DNA from: Micropterus salmoides
Taxonomy: Eukaryota > Chordata > Actinopteri > Centrarchiformes > Centrarchidae
Length of the DNA: 64,000 bases
Direction: 5' to 3'
Assembly (NCBI RefSeq): GCF_014851395.1
Contig: NW_024041150.1
Location: forward strand, 53,835,897 to 53,899,896
The translations under genes and the position numbers were made by a program. The notes beneath the pieces were generated by a model. The model saw nothing but the letters and a program-made list of their open reading frames with translations. It did no database searches and was not told where the DNA came from. Of this stretch, positions 23,142 to 34,460 are shown piece by piece (within the stretch, counting starts at the first letter, position 1; each line of letters starts with the position of its first letter).

Positions 23142-23361
23142 CTTAGCAAATTCAATAGGGACCTCGCACGGTCGTGCTCGGGCCCTAATAAAAATCTGAG
23201 CAAATTCAATAGGGACCTCGCACGGTCGTGCTCAGGCCCTAAAAATATATATATAATCTTAGCAAATTCAATAGGGACCTCACACGGTTGTGCTCGGGCC
23301 CTAAAAATATAATCTTAGCAAATTCAATAGGGACCTCGCACGGTTGTGCTCGGGCCCTAAC
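22903..23361 (-). repeat. GGGCCCGAGCAC repeat array with (TA)n, right arm
   Basis: Mirror of 19888-20345 with the same order of intact, partial and variant units. The TA run (23091-23139) is 49 bases. Confidence 0.85.
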
Positions 23362-24823
23362 AACAGTTGCATTGTCTATTAGACAAGAGCAATTTTTTTT
23401 ATTAAGCACAATACTGCCTAACTTTGGGATGTGTTGTTAACCTGTGAATGGTTATATGAAATGTTAGTGTAGTTTCAGATTTGGATAAATTTGGACCAAA
23501 ATGGACGTCCATCTTGGGCCGAAATCTTACAAAAAAATGAGACAAAAAACTACAAACTGAACACAAGTTTCCACAACACTCTTTGTATACCAAATGACGA
23601 CAATGACCGACAGACCTGATTTAGTCCAAAACAGAAGTAAATACAAAGACACATCCTGCAGAACGTCTAAACTTAAGTACATCTTCACCTATATGTATAT
23701 CAAATGTATAATATAAACAGATGGAACTAGGTCCCAGCATGCAACACAGAGTGACCTATGGCCCAAAATAACTTCAGAAAAATGCATCATAGACAAATTG
23801 CTTAATCTCTCCAATAATGACAGCAGAACCGCCAAAATCTGAAGAAATTTAGAAGCAACAAAAGTTACAACAAACAGGTGTCTGTGATATTTATTAAAAG
23901 TAAGAATAACAGAGTGAATCAGCTGAAGGGCAGAGCTCATACACCAGAGGGCTGTTAGAGAGTCTGACCCAGAGAAACAGAGAAGACATTTAATGCTAGA
24001 GAATATATATATTTATATATATGTCATACATGTTTCAGATTAGTTTGTGGCATAACATCTTGTGTGTAAAATAAAATGGTAGACAATCCTGGTGAAATTT
24101 CAACTTCATACCTACATGACAGAAAACGAGTCCCAAAACATTTCCTGTAAATGAAGGCTGGCTGAGCAATCACAAACAACTGGGTGTGTGTCTCTGATAA
24201 TCACTGAAACCAACCTTGTATGTTGTGATCAAAATCACATAACAGAGTAATTGTACTCCTGCTGCACCCTTAAAAACAGGACGAGCACCCTTGGGCAAGT
24301 AAAAGTTTGAAGCAGCAAGGAAACATTTTCTCCATTTCCATTTACTACCTGTTGGGCTATCCCTTTACACTTTACTGATCATTCTACTACTGCCTTACTC
24401 ACTCTTAGACATTCACAATTTAAGTTCAGTCCTGGTGCACTCAGGAGATGAGATCAATCTGACTGCAGCTGCAGACGTGCTTAATATGAAGGAATTGACC
24501 ATTCGCTAAGCCTCCCTTAGTTACTCTTGCTAAGAAACTGTCGGCGCTGCCACTGTCTATCACTGCACTCCGCAGAGAAATATTGTCAAATTCGTTGGAA
24601 AAAGCGATCTCAGAGAGAAGCAGACAGTTTTGAAGTTTCATTATACATTTGAAGGTTGTATTCAGGCTGTCAAACTGACTCAGACTGACTCAAACGGACA
24701 TGAAAAAAATGAAAGATAGAAGCTAACGTTAAAGCCTACCGATCACACAGCACAAGTGAATCACCGCATCCCCCGACGATTGAGACAAGACAACGATATG
24801 AACGATCAACACTGTTCCCGTAA

Positions 24824-25517
24824 AGATTAGATTAAGATAGACTTTATTGTCCCCGAAGGGAAATTTGTTTTGGACTGTGTCCGTTCTTTACAAGACAACA
24901 CAAAATACAGACATAAAGCATCTCTCAACACATATTCTCATGCGGCACAACTCATGCTGTCATATACACTAGACGTATAAAGTAGCACATTGACTCCTTC
25001 TTCCAATGCCAGTTTTGATTGAACATACCGTATCTTAGAATACTACTCTAGTATTGATGATAATACAACATCAACATAACATCTCTGCTCGACTCTATAC
25101 ACATCCTCTGTTGAAGTCTGGAGCAGAGAGTATTCACGTGGTCCTTCCAGCTAAGTGCATTATCGATATGTACACCAAGGTACTTTAACCTGAGTAATGT
25201 GCAAGTTGTTGATCACTACAGGCCTGGTGTCACCTGTGGCCTTGGGGTCAAACACCATCTCCTCAGTCTTGGTCACATTTAGAACAAGATAGTTGTCGTC
25301 ACACCGCTGGACAAATTCCTCAATTTACGTATGATGTGCTGCTGGGCTTCTATCTTTGCGCATAAGGCCGAGGATTGCTGTATCATCTGAGAATTTGATA
25401 ATATAATTGTCAGCGTGGAGTCTAGTGCGGTCTTTAGTATACAGTGTAAAGAGGACTGGAGAGCTGACACAGCCCTGAGGGGCACCCGTGCTGATTGGCC
25501 TGGCTCCGTGAGAGCAT
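24824..25517 (-). mobile_element. Rex1-like LINE fragment (right arm)
   Basis: Mirror of the copy at 17690-18383 with the same truncation point and the same lesions, showing it was already dead when the two arms came into being. Confidence 0.75.
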
Positions 25518-26905
25518 TATTCACTCACCTGTTGAGTACGGTTTGTTAAAAAAGTGAAATATCAGTTGAGAATAAAAGAGTTGACAGTAATGCGTTTCAG
25601 TTTCTGGATGAGCATGTGAGGCTGCAGATTGTTAAAAGCTGAACTGAAGCCGGGTAGGCCTCTTCTCATTATTACAATCATTAAAAAGCAGAACAGTAGG
25701 GCTTTATTAAGTTAGATTCAGTGGTAAGTTAGCTAGCGTTAGCTAATTAACATCACATTAGGAACAATCCACAGCCGACATTTTTCTGTATTTATTTTAT
25801 GTTTTGGAAAGAGAATAAATCGCACTTCTCCTGTCAACCTCGCTGGGTAACAACTGTAACTATTAGTTAAGTGCCCCGGGAACAGCTTTTGACCAGGTCT
25901 TGGAAAAATACAGCCAAAAATAGCTAGAAAATGACTTTTTGCATTAGAGTCAATGGAGCGCAGCCACGAAAGTGTCGGACCTCAGAACGAGTCCTACACT
26001 GCACTGTGAAAGGCCAGCTGTGTATTCAACGCATGGCTTTGTGAAAAATGTACACCCACAAATGATTTCACTTGCATCTATAAAGAGAACAAGTTATTCA
26101 CGCAGAGCTGTCCTGAACAGATATATTTGATGACAATAAATCTTCTGATTATTTTGAAGTAAGAGTATTGCAAAGAAAATGTATGCTCAGAAATTTCCAT
26201 GTCAACTTTTGGAGTGTCTGCCTTCTGTTTCTAAAATGGGAGTCATCTGAGCTCAATGGACAATGTTTGCAAGTGAAAACCTGTTTGCTTTTGTGGGCTA
26301 GGCTGCACCACATAATGTGTGAGTAACTTCTGAAAATCTGAAACTTATGAACAACATTAATGTAAATAGAAACAGCAACATTAGATTACTCCTTCAAGTC
26401 AACATGATGAACTTTTGGATACTTGCTGAAGTAAATAGGGAGAAAGAAATAGTATGTTTCATGTGTAAGGAGTGGTAAAAGTGATGAAGACTAAAGGTTA
26501 TTATGGATGAGGAATACTTTATTATTGTAAAAAAAAAAAATTGTTAAAAGACTCACTGGTCACTTCCTTTGATGATGAAGATGTTAACAAAGTGTTTGGT
26601 TTCTTTCTCCTGCTGTGAAGAGGAAGAATCATTCTGACCACCATCAGATTCCATCCTTTTGCATTTTCTCTGGACAATGGCTGTGTTACGGTAAGAGGTG
26701 GTAAGGCAGGTTGGAGGGCCCAAACGCAGGACGCAAGGCAGAGGAGGTACAGTTCAACGGGGGTTTATTGAGGGAAAACAAACAAAAGGCGAGCACACTT
26801 ACTGACAGAGTGGCTGGTAGTAGAGTCCAAGAAACAAGATAGCAAGGCAGACAACAGAAGATGGAGTCGAAAACCTTCTCGTGCGGCACCCCCTGCCTGT
26901 AAACA

Positions 26906-26960
26906 TTACAACCATGGTTACAACCATGGTTACAACCATGGTTACAACCATGGTTACAAC
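26906..26960 (-). repeat. 12-bp repeat, four copies (mirror of 16289-16320)
   Basis: Four ACCATGGTTACA units on the + strand of the right arm, against two on the left arm. The copy-number change separates the two arms. Confidence 0.85.
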
Positions 26961-28164
26961 GGCGTTGCTATAATCAAACGCATTATTTTTTTCTCCCTAT
27001 TTACTTCAATATGTATCCAAAAGTTAAATAGTCATAAATCATGTTAACTAGAAGGAGTAATCTAATGTTTCTGTTTCTATTTACATTAATGTTGTTCGTA
27101 AGTTTCAGTTTTTCAAAAAATATTCACACATGATGTGGTGGAGCCTCGCCCACAGATGCAAACAGGTTATCACTTGCACTTGTCTTTTGAGCTCAGTTGA
27201 GTCGCATCTCAGACACAGAAGGAAGACACTCCCAAAGCTGACGTGAAAATTTGTAAGTATACATTTTTCTTTGCAATAATGTTCCTTCAAAATAATCAGA
27301 AGATTCATTAATTATCAGATGTATCTGCTCAGGACAGCTCTGCATGAATAACATGTTTTTGTATTTCATCAATAGTTAAAGCCCTCTTTATAGATGCAAG
27401 TGAAATAATTTGTGAGTGTATGTTTTTCTTGACAATACTATTCCTTAATATTAAGCAGAGCTGCAGTCAGATTGATCTCATCAGTGCACCAGGACTGAAC
27501 TTAAAATGGGAACTCCTGCCAAAGAGAGAGTGAGTATCCCTGACTTCCTTATGCAGCATCCATTTACAGCTACAGTTCCTGAGTCCAGAGTTTTTGAAAG
27601 CAGAGAGAACGCTTATTGCACATATTACCAATGAAAAATTAAGTACAATTTAAACTTTAATATGATTTTGCCTTTACAGCCTGCCACCTTGAATCAAAGA
27701 ATAAAGAACAGTAAAGTTATTGTTTATTTTTATTTTTATTTTTTTTATTTCTAATGGACACATGTAATATTTGTTATACTATCTGTGAATATAATGCAAT
27801 ACATTTTATTTCCATTCCAACATGTGATTAATTATATCATATGTTGTGCTTGTATCGGTACAATTAAGACTTCATAGCCTCTCTTCAGGTGAGACTCGTA
27901 CTGCGATACTTGTGTTTGTAAAGTGAGAAAATATCAGAATAGAGTTGCTCACCCTGCCTGTCAGCTTGCTTTGGTCCGCTTCAGCGCATTTACCATAAAG
28001 GCTTTAGTGCGTGTTCACTTCAAATGTAGGTGCGGCCAGCCTATTTGTGTTCTCACAAACGAGTGACAATGGACAATCAATTCACTCAAAGCCGTTCAAA
28101 CGTTACCGACCTCAAATGATGTGTCCTCAAAAGAAAAGTAAACGTCTTGAGTCGGATGCCAAAG

Positions 28165-28664
28165 NNNNNNNNNNNNNNNNNNNNNNNNNNNNNNNNNNNN
28201 NNNNNNNNNNNNNNNNNNNNNNNNNNNNNNNNNNNNNNNNNNNNNNNNNNNNNNNNNNNNNNNNNNNNNNNNNNNNNNNNNNNNNNNNNNNNNNNNNNNN
28301 NNNNNNNNNNNNNNNNNNNNNNNNNNNNNNNNNNNNNNNNNNNNNNNNNNNNNNNNNNNNNNNNNNNNNNNNNNNNNNNNNNNNNNNNNNNNNNNNNNNN
28401 NNNNNNNNNNNNNNNNNNNNNNNNNNNNNNNNNNNNNNNNNNNNNNNNNNNNNNNNNNNNNNNNNNNNNNNNNNNNNNNNNNNNNNNNNNNNNNNNNNNN
28501 NNNNNNNNNNNNNNNNNNNNNNNNNNNNNNNNNNNNNNNNNNNNNNNNNNNNNNNNNNNNNNNNNNNNNNNNNNNNNNNNNNNNNNNNNNNNNNNNNNNN
28601 NNNNNNNNNNNNNNNNNNNNNNNNNNNNNNNNNNNNNNNNNNNNNNNNNNNNNNNNNNNNNNNN
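28165..28664. other. Assembly gap (500 N)
   Basis: Exactly 500 unknown bases between the palindrome arm and the V exon of receptor copy A. It truncates both. Confidence 0.99.
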
Positions 28665-29190
28665 AACCAGAGAACAGTTCTCTGTAACACTCAGTCTGTC
28701 TGATTTAGATTTGGCGTCTTTGTGGATCTGTCCAAGTTCAACCAGCGTTAGTGCTGATCTGCTCCCTGAACCAACAGAGAGCCATGTAGTATTTTCACAT
28801 CTTTTTTGACCGTCTATCACATTTTCACGAGGCAAAGTGACTTCATCTCCAACTCTGACAGTGAAGGAGAGGGAAAGTTTTTCAGTTGCTGCTGTTGAGA
28901 AAATGATGAAAAATAAAGTGAAATGAGAAAATGTCTGTTATGTTCATAGTTAGTGACGATTATTTCTTTATCCTTAGTTTCCAAGAGTTCACTAAACTCA
29001 CCACATTAGAAACAACAGATTTGGTTTTCTTAGTTAAATCAAATGTAGCTAATAAAGAATCTTTAATAATATTGATCAAGTTATTTTTTACAATGTGCCT
29101 TCCATTTATATATGTGATATATGTATTCTTACCTGTAAACTGAAGCACCGCTGTAAGAAATAAAGAAATCCATTTGAACTCAACCATCAT
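28665..29190 (-). CDS. Ig-superfamily receptor copy A: signal exon and partial V exon
   Basis: Minus strand. Exon 1 (29190-29133, 58 nt) encodes MMVEFKWISLFLTAVLQFTG, a signal peptide, and ends at a GTAAG donor in phase 1. The V exon starts at 28891 after TTTTCTCAACAG and is open to the gap at 28665. It reads through SFTVRVGDEVTLP, NTTWLSVGSGS, DRLSVTENCSLV. This is the only V exon of the family here whose frame agrees with its signal exon. Oddity: the strand B cysteine codon TGT is CGT, giving LPREN instead of LPCEN, so the canonical disulfide cannot form unless this base is an error. The rest of the gene is lost in the gap. Presumably a type I membrane receptor of leukocytes; ligand unknown. 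Confidence 0.7.
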
Positions 29191-29582
29191 GATTCTCTGA
29201 GTCTCTCCTTCTTCTGTCTCTTGTTCTCGTGCTCAGAACTGTCTGAGTTTCTAAACTAGTGCTTTAGTAGAGAGACGCTGTCAGTGACTGACAGAGACTC
29301 CAAATTATTATATAGCAATATCAGATGCTGCCGTCAGTAAAGATGTCAGAGGTCAGAGGACGCTGTAGTCTCACGCAGATCCTGTAAAACTGAAATGAGC
29401 GAGTAAAGACAACAAAGTCACTAATTACAAGAGGAATATGTTTCTGGATGCATCTAACGCTGAAACAAACAGACAATATTAGGACTCAAGTTCACGCTTT
29501 GTCCAGTCACATGGTGTAGTTGTAGAAAAAGAGGAAGTTGAAGGTGTGAAGATTGTTAGTTAAGATAAATGTTTGCAATGAT

Positions 29583-29770
29583 GCAACTTGTTTTCTTCAG
29601 ATAGTGTTTATTAGAAAACAGACAGGATCCATGGTGATGTTTGACAGCACACATGAACAGACAGGTGAAGAGTCAAACTCCTCTCCCACCAGAATCTGAC
29701 TCCTGATGTCCATGGTGCAATATGGTGATACTGTAGCAGCTGCTGAAGAACACAGATAAGATGAGATTTT
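29583..29770 (-). other. 3'-end cassette with poly(A) signal (copy 1)
   Basis: On the minus strand the cassette ends CTAATAAACACTATCTGAAG, containing AATAAA. It lies about 400 bp upstream of the signal exon of copy A in the same orientation. Copies at 51087-51275 and 61505-61692 also precede signal exons. It looks like the terminal exon or 3' UTR of the preceding family member. The gene body that belongs to it is not recognisable. Confidence 0.55.
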
Positions 29771-29989
29771 ACTGCTCTGAGATCTGCTGGTTCCTCATTT
29801 TATCTTTGCATTTTTTTCCCGGAGAATTGAAGCTCAGCAGAAGTTTTATCAGGAAGATGTATTTCATGTTTTCTCTTTTACATACCCTTGCTTCCTTTTT
29901 TCTGTTAAATCTCAATCAACTGATTAAAGGCGTTCATTCTTTCAGTTAAACCAATCAGAATTTGCCACAACCTCTGTGAGCCAATCATA

Positions 29990-30325
29990 TTGTTGCTGTC
30001 AAACTTTCAAACTGTCTTTTCTCTCCTGGAGGACCCCGACCAGATAAAAGACTGCAGCATCACTCCAGCTCCAGGCCTCCCTCCCTCTCTCGCTCCACCA
30101 GCTGGTGGATCAAGAAGTTGTCAGTATTCACCACCTCCTGTTCAACACATTTCTGCTCCAACTGGTCCCCCCTCTGGGCCCCCTGCTCAGGGCTGCAAAA
30201 GGACCAAGAAATCAGGTCCTCCTCAGCCTAAGAGGAGAAAGACCTCTTATCCTTCTCATTCTCCTTCTCACCCAGCCTCATCTGCTTCTTTAGGTCACTC
30301 TGCTGCAGACAACACCCTCATCTAA
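29990..30325 (+). other. Proline/serine-rich open frame with basic patch, unidentified
   Basis: A 111-codon frame rich in Pro, Ser and Ala with two basic clusters (CKRTKKS and PKRRKTS) resembling a nuclear localisation signal. No domain is recognised. The mirror copy at about 50555-50873 (minus) is interrupted by frame changes, so the frame is not conserved between two otherwise near-identical copies. This argues against a functional protein, or for sequencing indels. It could be part of a decayed transposon ORF1. Confidence 0.25.
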
Positions 30326-30550
30326 TTTCATCACCCAGGCCTCCTTGTTGCAGCCTGTCTCTGTGTTCAACCAGCCCCTCACATCCACTCTGACTCGAGC
30401 TACTCAACATTCACTGGCCTCTGCCGTCACAGCTCCTCCACCAGGCAGGTCACACATCCCTCTCACATTTCTTAAACTCTCCTGTTCCTTTTCATGTTAA
30501 TTACTCTTTAAGCCTCTGTTTTTCAATGAAGTCTCTCTGGATTGAACTGA

Positions 30551-30599
30551 ACCGGAAGTGTTTTGGTGAGAATGTGGGTAACAGTGTTGCTATGGCAAC
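30551..30599 (+). promoter_or_regulatory. ETS-type and RFX X-box-type motifs
   Basis: ACCGGAAGTG (30551-30560) matches the ETS core CCGGAAGT. GTTGCTATGGCAAC (30586-30599) is a palindromic X-box half-site pair as bound by RFX factors. In the mirrored copy near 50310 the X-box segment is missing and the ETS core reads CACTTCGG, damaged. No transcript start can be assigned. Binding is not shown. Confidence 0.35.
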
Positions 30600-30859
30600 C
30601 AGCAGTGCATGTAGATGCAGTAGCCGGTTGCTCCTTCAAACCTCACAACATTTTTGTGTTTCTGTTTTGTTCCGGCTTTATTGCTGAAACATGTGTTACC
30701 TATGACAGAAATACAGTTATTGGAAAAGGAAGCCGGCTTTTGGATTTAAGAGCAGCGGATCTTAGACGATCACCAGGCAGATCAGCCGGACCAGGCACCA
30801 CTGCGGGTGCGGTGATCACCCAGAGGAAAGAAAAGAGGGCCAGGACAGCCATGTAGGCC

Positions 30860-33800
30860 CAGCCTGGACTTAAAGCTGTTCCTGAAGGTCTGTCTGGACA
30901 AAATGGGACTCATGTAGGACAAGCAACGGAAATCAGAGACTGTTGTGCCCACATCTTAACAGGGACCCGTCTAATCCAGGGTTCGGGTTACGTGCTCAGG
31001 TCTAAGCTCCCATGGAAGCAGTAAAATCATGAACCTGGGGGTCACTAATTCATTATTTTGAATCACAAATAATGTATTTTGTATTTCTTTAGTATTATTT
31101 ACATTAACGAGATAAACAGGCTAAAATGAACATGTTTTCCAAATATGCTGCGCACCACATGACCACAGGATGGCTGCACTTCTCCACCAGGCAGCCACCT
31201 AACTGTAATGCAGGATGAGACCTACTGTATTAGACTCTGTCTGACTGCTGCTTGGTTGTTTTGTATTATTGGCTTTATGATACATCCTCCAATTAGAAGA
31301 ACAATACACATGATAATCTGCTTGCTACTGTGTGCTGGCGGCTAGCAGTGTGTAAAATAATCACACTTGATGATGATTAGTTATATCAGAGACCCCCACA
31401 AAGCTCGGATCATAACTAACCTGGCCCCATGAACGTCCTTGATCAGTCCGTACCAAGATGAGTGGATATGATATATGATGTTTTACATCAGTGAGGCCTT
31501 CAGTTGGCCTTCTATATTATAAGTTTATATGTTTTTATACACATTTAATTATCTATTAAGTTCTGCATGTGTAGCATGAAGGGACTATTTCTTTTCATTA
31601 TACAACCTTGTGTATAATGATAAATAAACTACCTTGTACCCTGTAACAGCAGCAGAGTTCTGCAGGTTTTACCCTCTAATAATGACCAGATAAACATCAG
31701 AAACACGAGGCTCACAGCAACAGACAGTCGACCCTTTAATAGGACATAAAACAAAGACTCGCTTATTGAATCCTGTTGAAAACTACTTTAACTCCTGGAA
31801 GGTTTGGGGTCACTGACACTAGTTGCAACAAACCGTTCAAACATTGATGAGCGTCCTGACTGAACTTAGGTTAGAGCATAAATTAATATCAGAATCATAA
31901 ATTAAACTTTCTAAAGATTTAATTATTTTGCTTTTAGGCCTAAATGCCTTTAAACAACTAACTTACACTGTTGGACATAAATATAGATTAAATGCTACCG
32001 AAATTATATAAATGACCATGTAAATGCTATCATTTATTTGAAAGCTGATTTTGTTTGTCTCCTTGTTTCTGCAAATGAAACATGACTCATGCCTTTTATT
32101 ACAGTCTGCAGTACAGTAAGCATTTTCTCAATGTAGGGTCATGTCAACGTTTATGGTATTTTATCATGTCTTGTACCTTGGGCACGATGGCTGCTTAAAT
32201 ACACATGAAGATTTCTCTGAACAGACATCACAAATCACAGATTATTTTTACTCATATGTGTCATTTACACTGGTAACATGTTCCCACCACATTTTGAAAT
32301 GGCTGATTTCATCCCCATCACTTTTTAAAAACATTTGTTTTTGTCACCAGAATGCAGGAAATTAAGTGTTTAATGCTCCAAATTTCTGAGGGAGGACCTG
32401 TAGACCCCCGCTCATTTATTTCAGCATTTCATGTTTCTTCAAAATAGTGTTAAAATCTTCTCGTCCAGTTTTCGTGTATCATCACTAAAGTTGGGTGTTT
32501 TATGATACCAGTACCAAAACCAGTACCCTTAAGGTGATACTGATACCGATAGAGTACTTCATTCGATCCCTTGCATAAAATGCCACCTGTTGAAGCCATA
32601 GTAGTTGATTGGTAGCCTATTATTACTTTTATTATTGTTCTGGACAATCAAGGTTATCTATTTTATTTTTTTCTTGTTTCAAATAACTGTTACATAAAAT
32701 TATTGGGAAATTGTATCAGATCCTCATCATCCTAATAAGGTCATCCTAATGGGCAGTAATGTATGGGGAAAGACTACAGCTTGGGAGTTTTTTTATATTT
32801 GAATGAGAGGGGAGTAAAATAGTTTAGTGACCAAATAAGTTGTGGGAAACAAATTTAAGATAATGGTTTGTAACATATGTTTAAAGTAAACAACAGAGAA
32901 TTATTGTGTTAACTTTCTATCATTAAACTAAAAACCTAAAAAAGATCTCCGTGAGTGTTTTTTCCTTTATTGGTGAGACGCAAACCTCCAAAACAGTCAC
33001 AAGTATAAAACGATTAAGGAGTCTTAAACAGGTCAGTAAACAACACTAAAGAGTCTAAGCAAACAGAGGAAAAGAGAGGCTGCACGTCCAGCTGATCAAA
33101 CCAGCTACACCTGAAGCAGCTGCAGCTGCAGCCGGAGGCTCCCTGAGTAAAATCAGCTGATCGCTGCTGTGCCTCAAAAGTGTTCGATCGATCAGTGACA
33201 AGTGTCAAAAGATGACCGAGAGACAGGGACCAAGAGAGGAAGGGGCCCCCCAGAATTTTCTTCTGCACCCCTGGACCTGCTAACAGAATAGTTCAAGGAT
33301 CTGGTCCACATTTGTACCAAACGCTTCCCCCCAGGTGTCTCAGTAACTCTCCCTGATCGGAGTGGACAGGCTGAACTCCTTTTAACCAGTTAGGAGTTTT
33401 AATCAGTGTGAGGCGTGGCCCTGTGCTAATGTGTAGCAGAGTGGAATTACTCACCGAGCTCAGGAGGAGGAAGAAACAAGGAAACAATAGGAGACTTTCT
33501 CTATGTACCTTTGAGCAACAGGCCCAAAGGAAATTTTTATAAATTTCAGTTTACACAAAAGCTAAAAAGGTCCCAGTGAAAGAAAAAGGACAGAGGAATG
33601 AGTATTATAATACCAAAAGCTACAGCTTACATAGATTAACAGACAGGATGTGACAGTATACTTCGGATGCTCAACGCTTGCTGGGATTGGTTGATCTCTA
33701 GTGTCCATGCAGACATGTCCTTTTGTGATTGGACGTCCTACACTGTTCACTCAGACAAAGCATGTCAAGTACTCTGTGATTGGATGTTTTCTGGCGCGCA

Positions 33801-34267
33801 TTCTGTCCACGCGTGATCAGGTATCTTTTAATACATGCGGTTAATACATGCCTGTCCGTCTTCCTGCCTTTTCACAGAGGGCCCCATGTATGGCTTCCTT
33901 TTGACATTCAGAAATAGCTCCCATCTCACCCACATACCTGCAACGTCCTCTCTACTTAGTCCAAACTAAGTTTTAAAGTGAGCTTAGAAATAAATCATCA
34001 TAAACTGAATCAATCGATCAGTAAGCACAGCTGATCACATTACAATACATCAATCAATCAATACATCTATCATAAGTAATACAGTCGTTAGAGGCAACAC
34101 TAGTTGATACTGTTAGATTTTAACTTTCTTTTTACTTAAATCAGTCGACTACTAAATCATTAAATCAATCATGATTAGGGAAATTGGTAATTTAACATCC
34201 TCAATTTTCATCATAAGCTAAATAAACTCTATGCTATCTGCAGGTTGGAGGCTCACTTCCTGTGAGT
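30860..34267. other. Intergenic part of block A
   Basis: Holds a module at about 31645-31870 (ending near GATGAGCGTCCTGACTGAAC on +) that recurs at 36130-36400 and, shortened, at 40615-40690 and 61440-61505; it probably marks the tandem duplication unit of the receptor array. 32490-32640 is a transposon-end repeat also seen near 11480-11595. 33000-33560 has a transcript-like look on the minus strand (AATAAAGGAAAAAAC near its end), but no recognisable protein. Confidence 0.4.
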
Positions 34268-34460
34268 CTTTGAATGTAGGCTCTTGTGGTGAAGTAGTAG
34301 ACTACTAGGGGGAGGGGGGGAGAGACCCAGGTTCAATCCCCCACGGTGACACATCCACCTTTGTTACCCTGAGCAAGACACTTAACCCCTGGTTGCTCCA
34401 GAGGCGTGTGACCTCTGACATATAAACCAATTGTAAGTCGCTTTGGATAAAAGAAATCTG
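34268..34460 (+). mobile_element. tRNA-derived SINE (block A left)
   Basis: Contains GGTTCAATCCC, a pol III B-box, and ends GTAAGTCGCTTTGGATAAAAG, the tail shared by many fish SINEs with L2-type LINEs. Between lies GAGCAAGACACTTAACCCC, also typical of fish SINEs. Mirrored at 46508-46690. Confidence 0.8.

Larger units (their letters stand above)
22029..28164 (-). repeat. Palindrome 1, right arm (about 6.1 kb)
   Basis: Inverted copy of 15087-21211. It runs to the last base before the gap, so the true outer end of the palindrome is unknown. Differences from the left arm include four instead of two copies of a 12-bp repeat, 49 instead of 53 bases of TA, a 7-base segment (AGAGGAC-type) near 22388 absent on the left, and one more A near 22038. 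Confidence 0.95.

Noticed and set aside
30563..30856. Open frame in block A as a conserved protein
   Set aside because: The mirrored copy at 50087-50340 does not keep the same start, and a diverged relative near 55500 has no frame; more likely a repeat.
34330..34345. Possible tRNA gene (GGTTCAATCCC B-box)
   Set aside because: The sequence lacks a cloverleaf and ends in the fish SINE tail, so it is a SINE.
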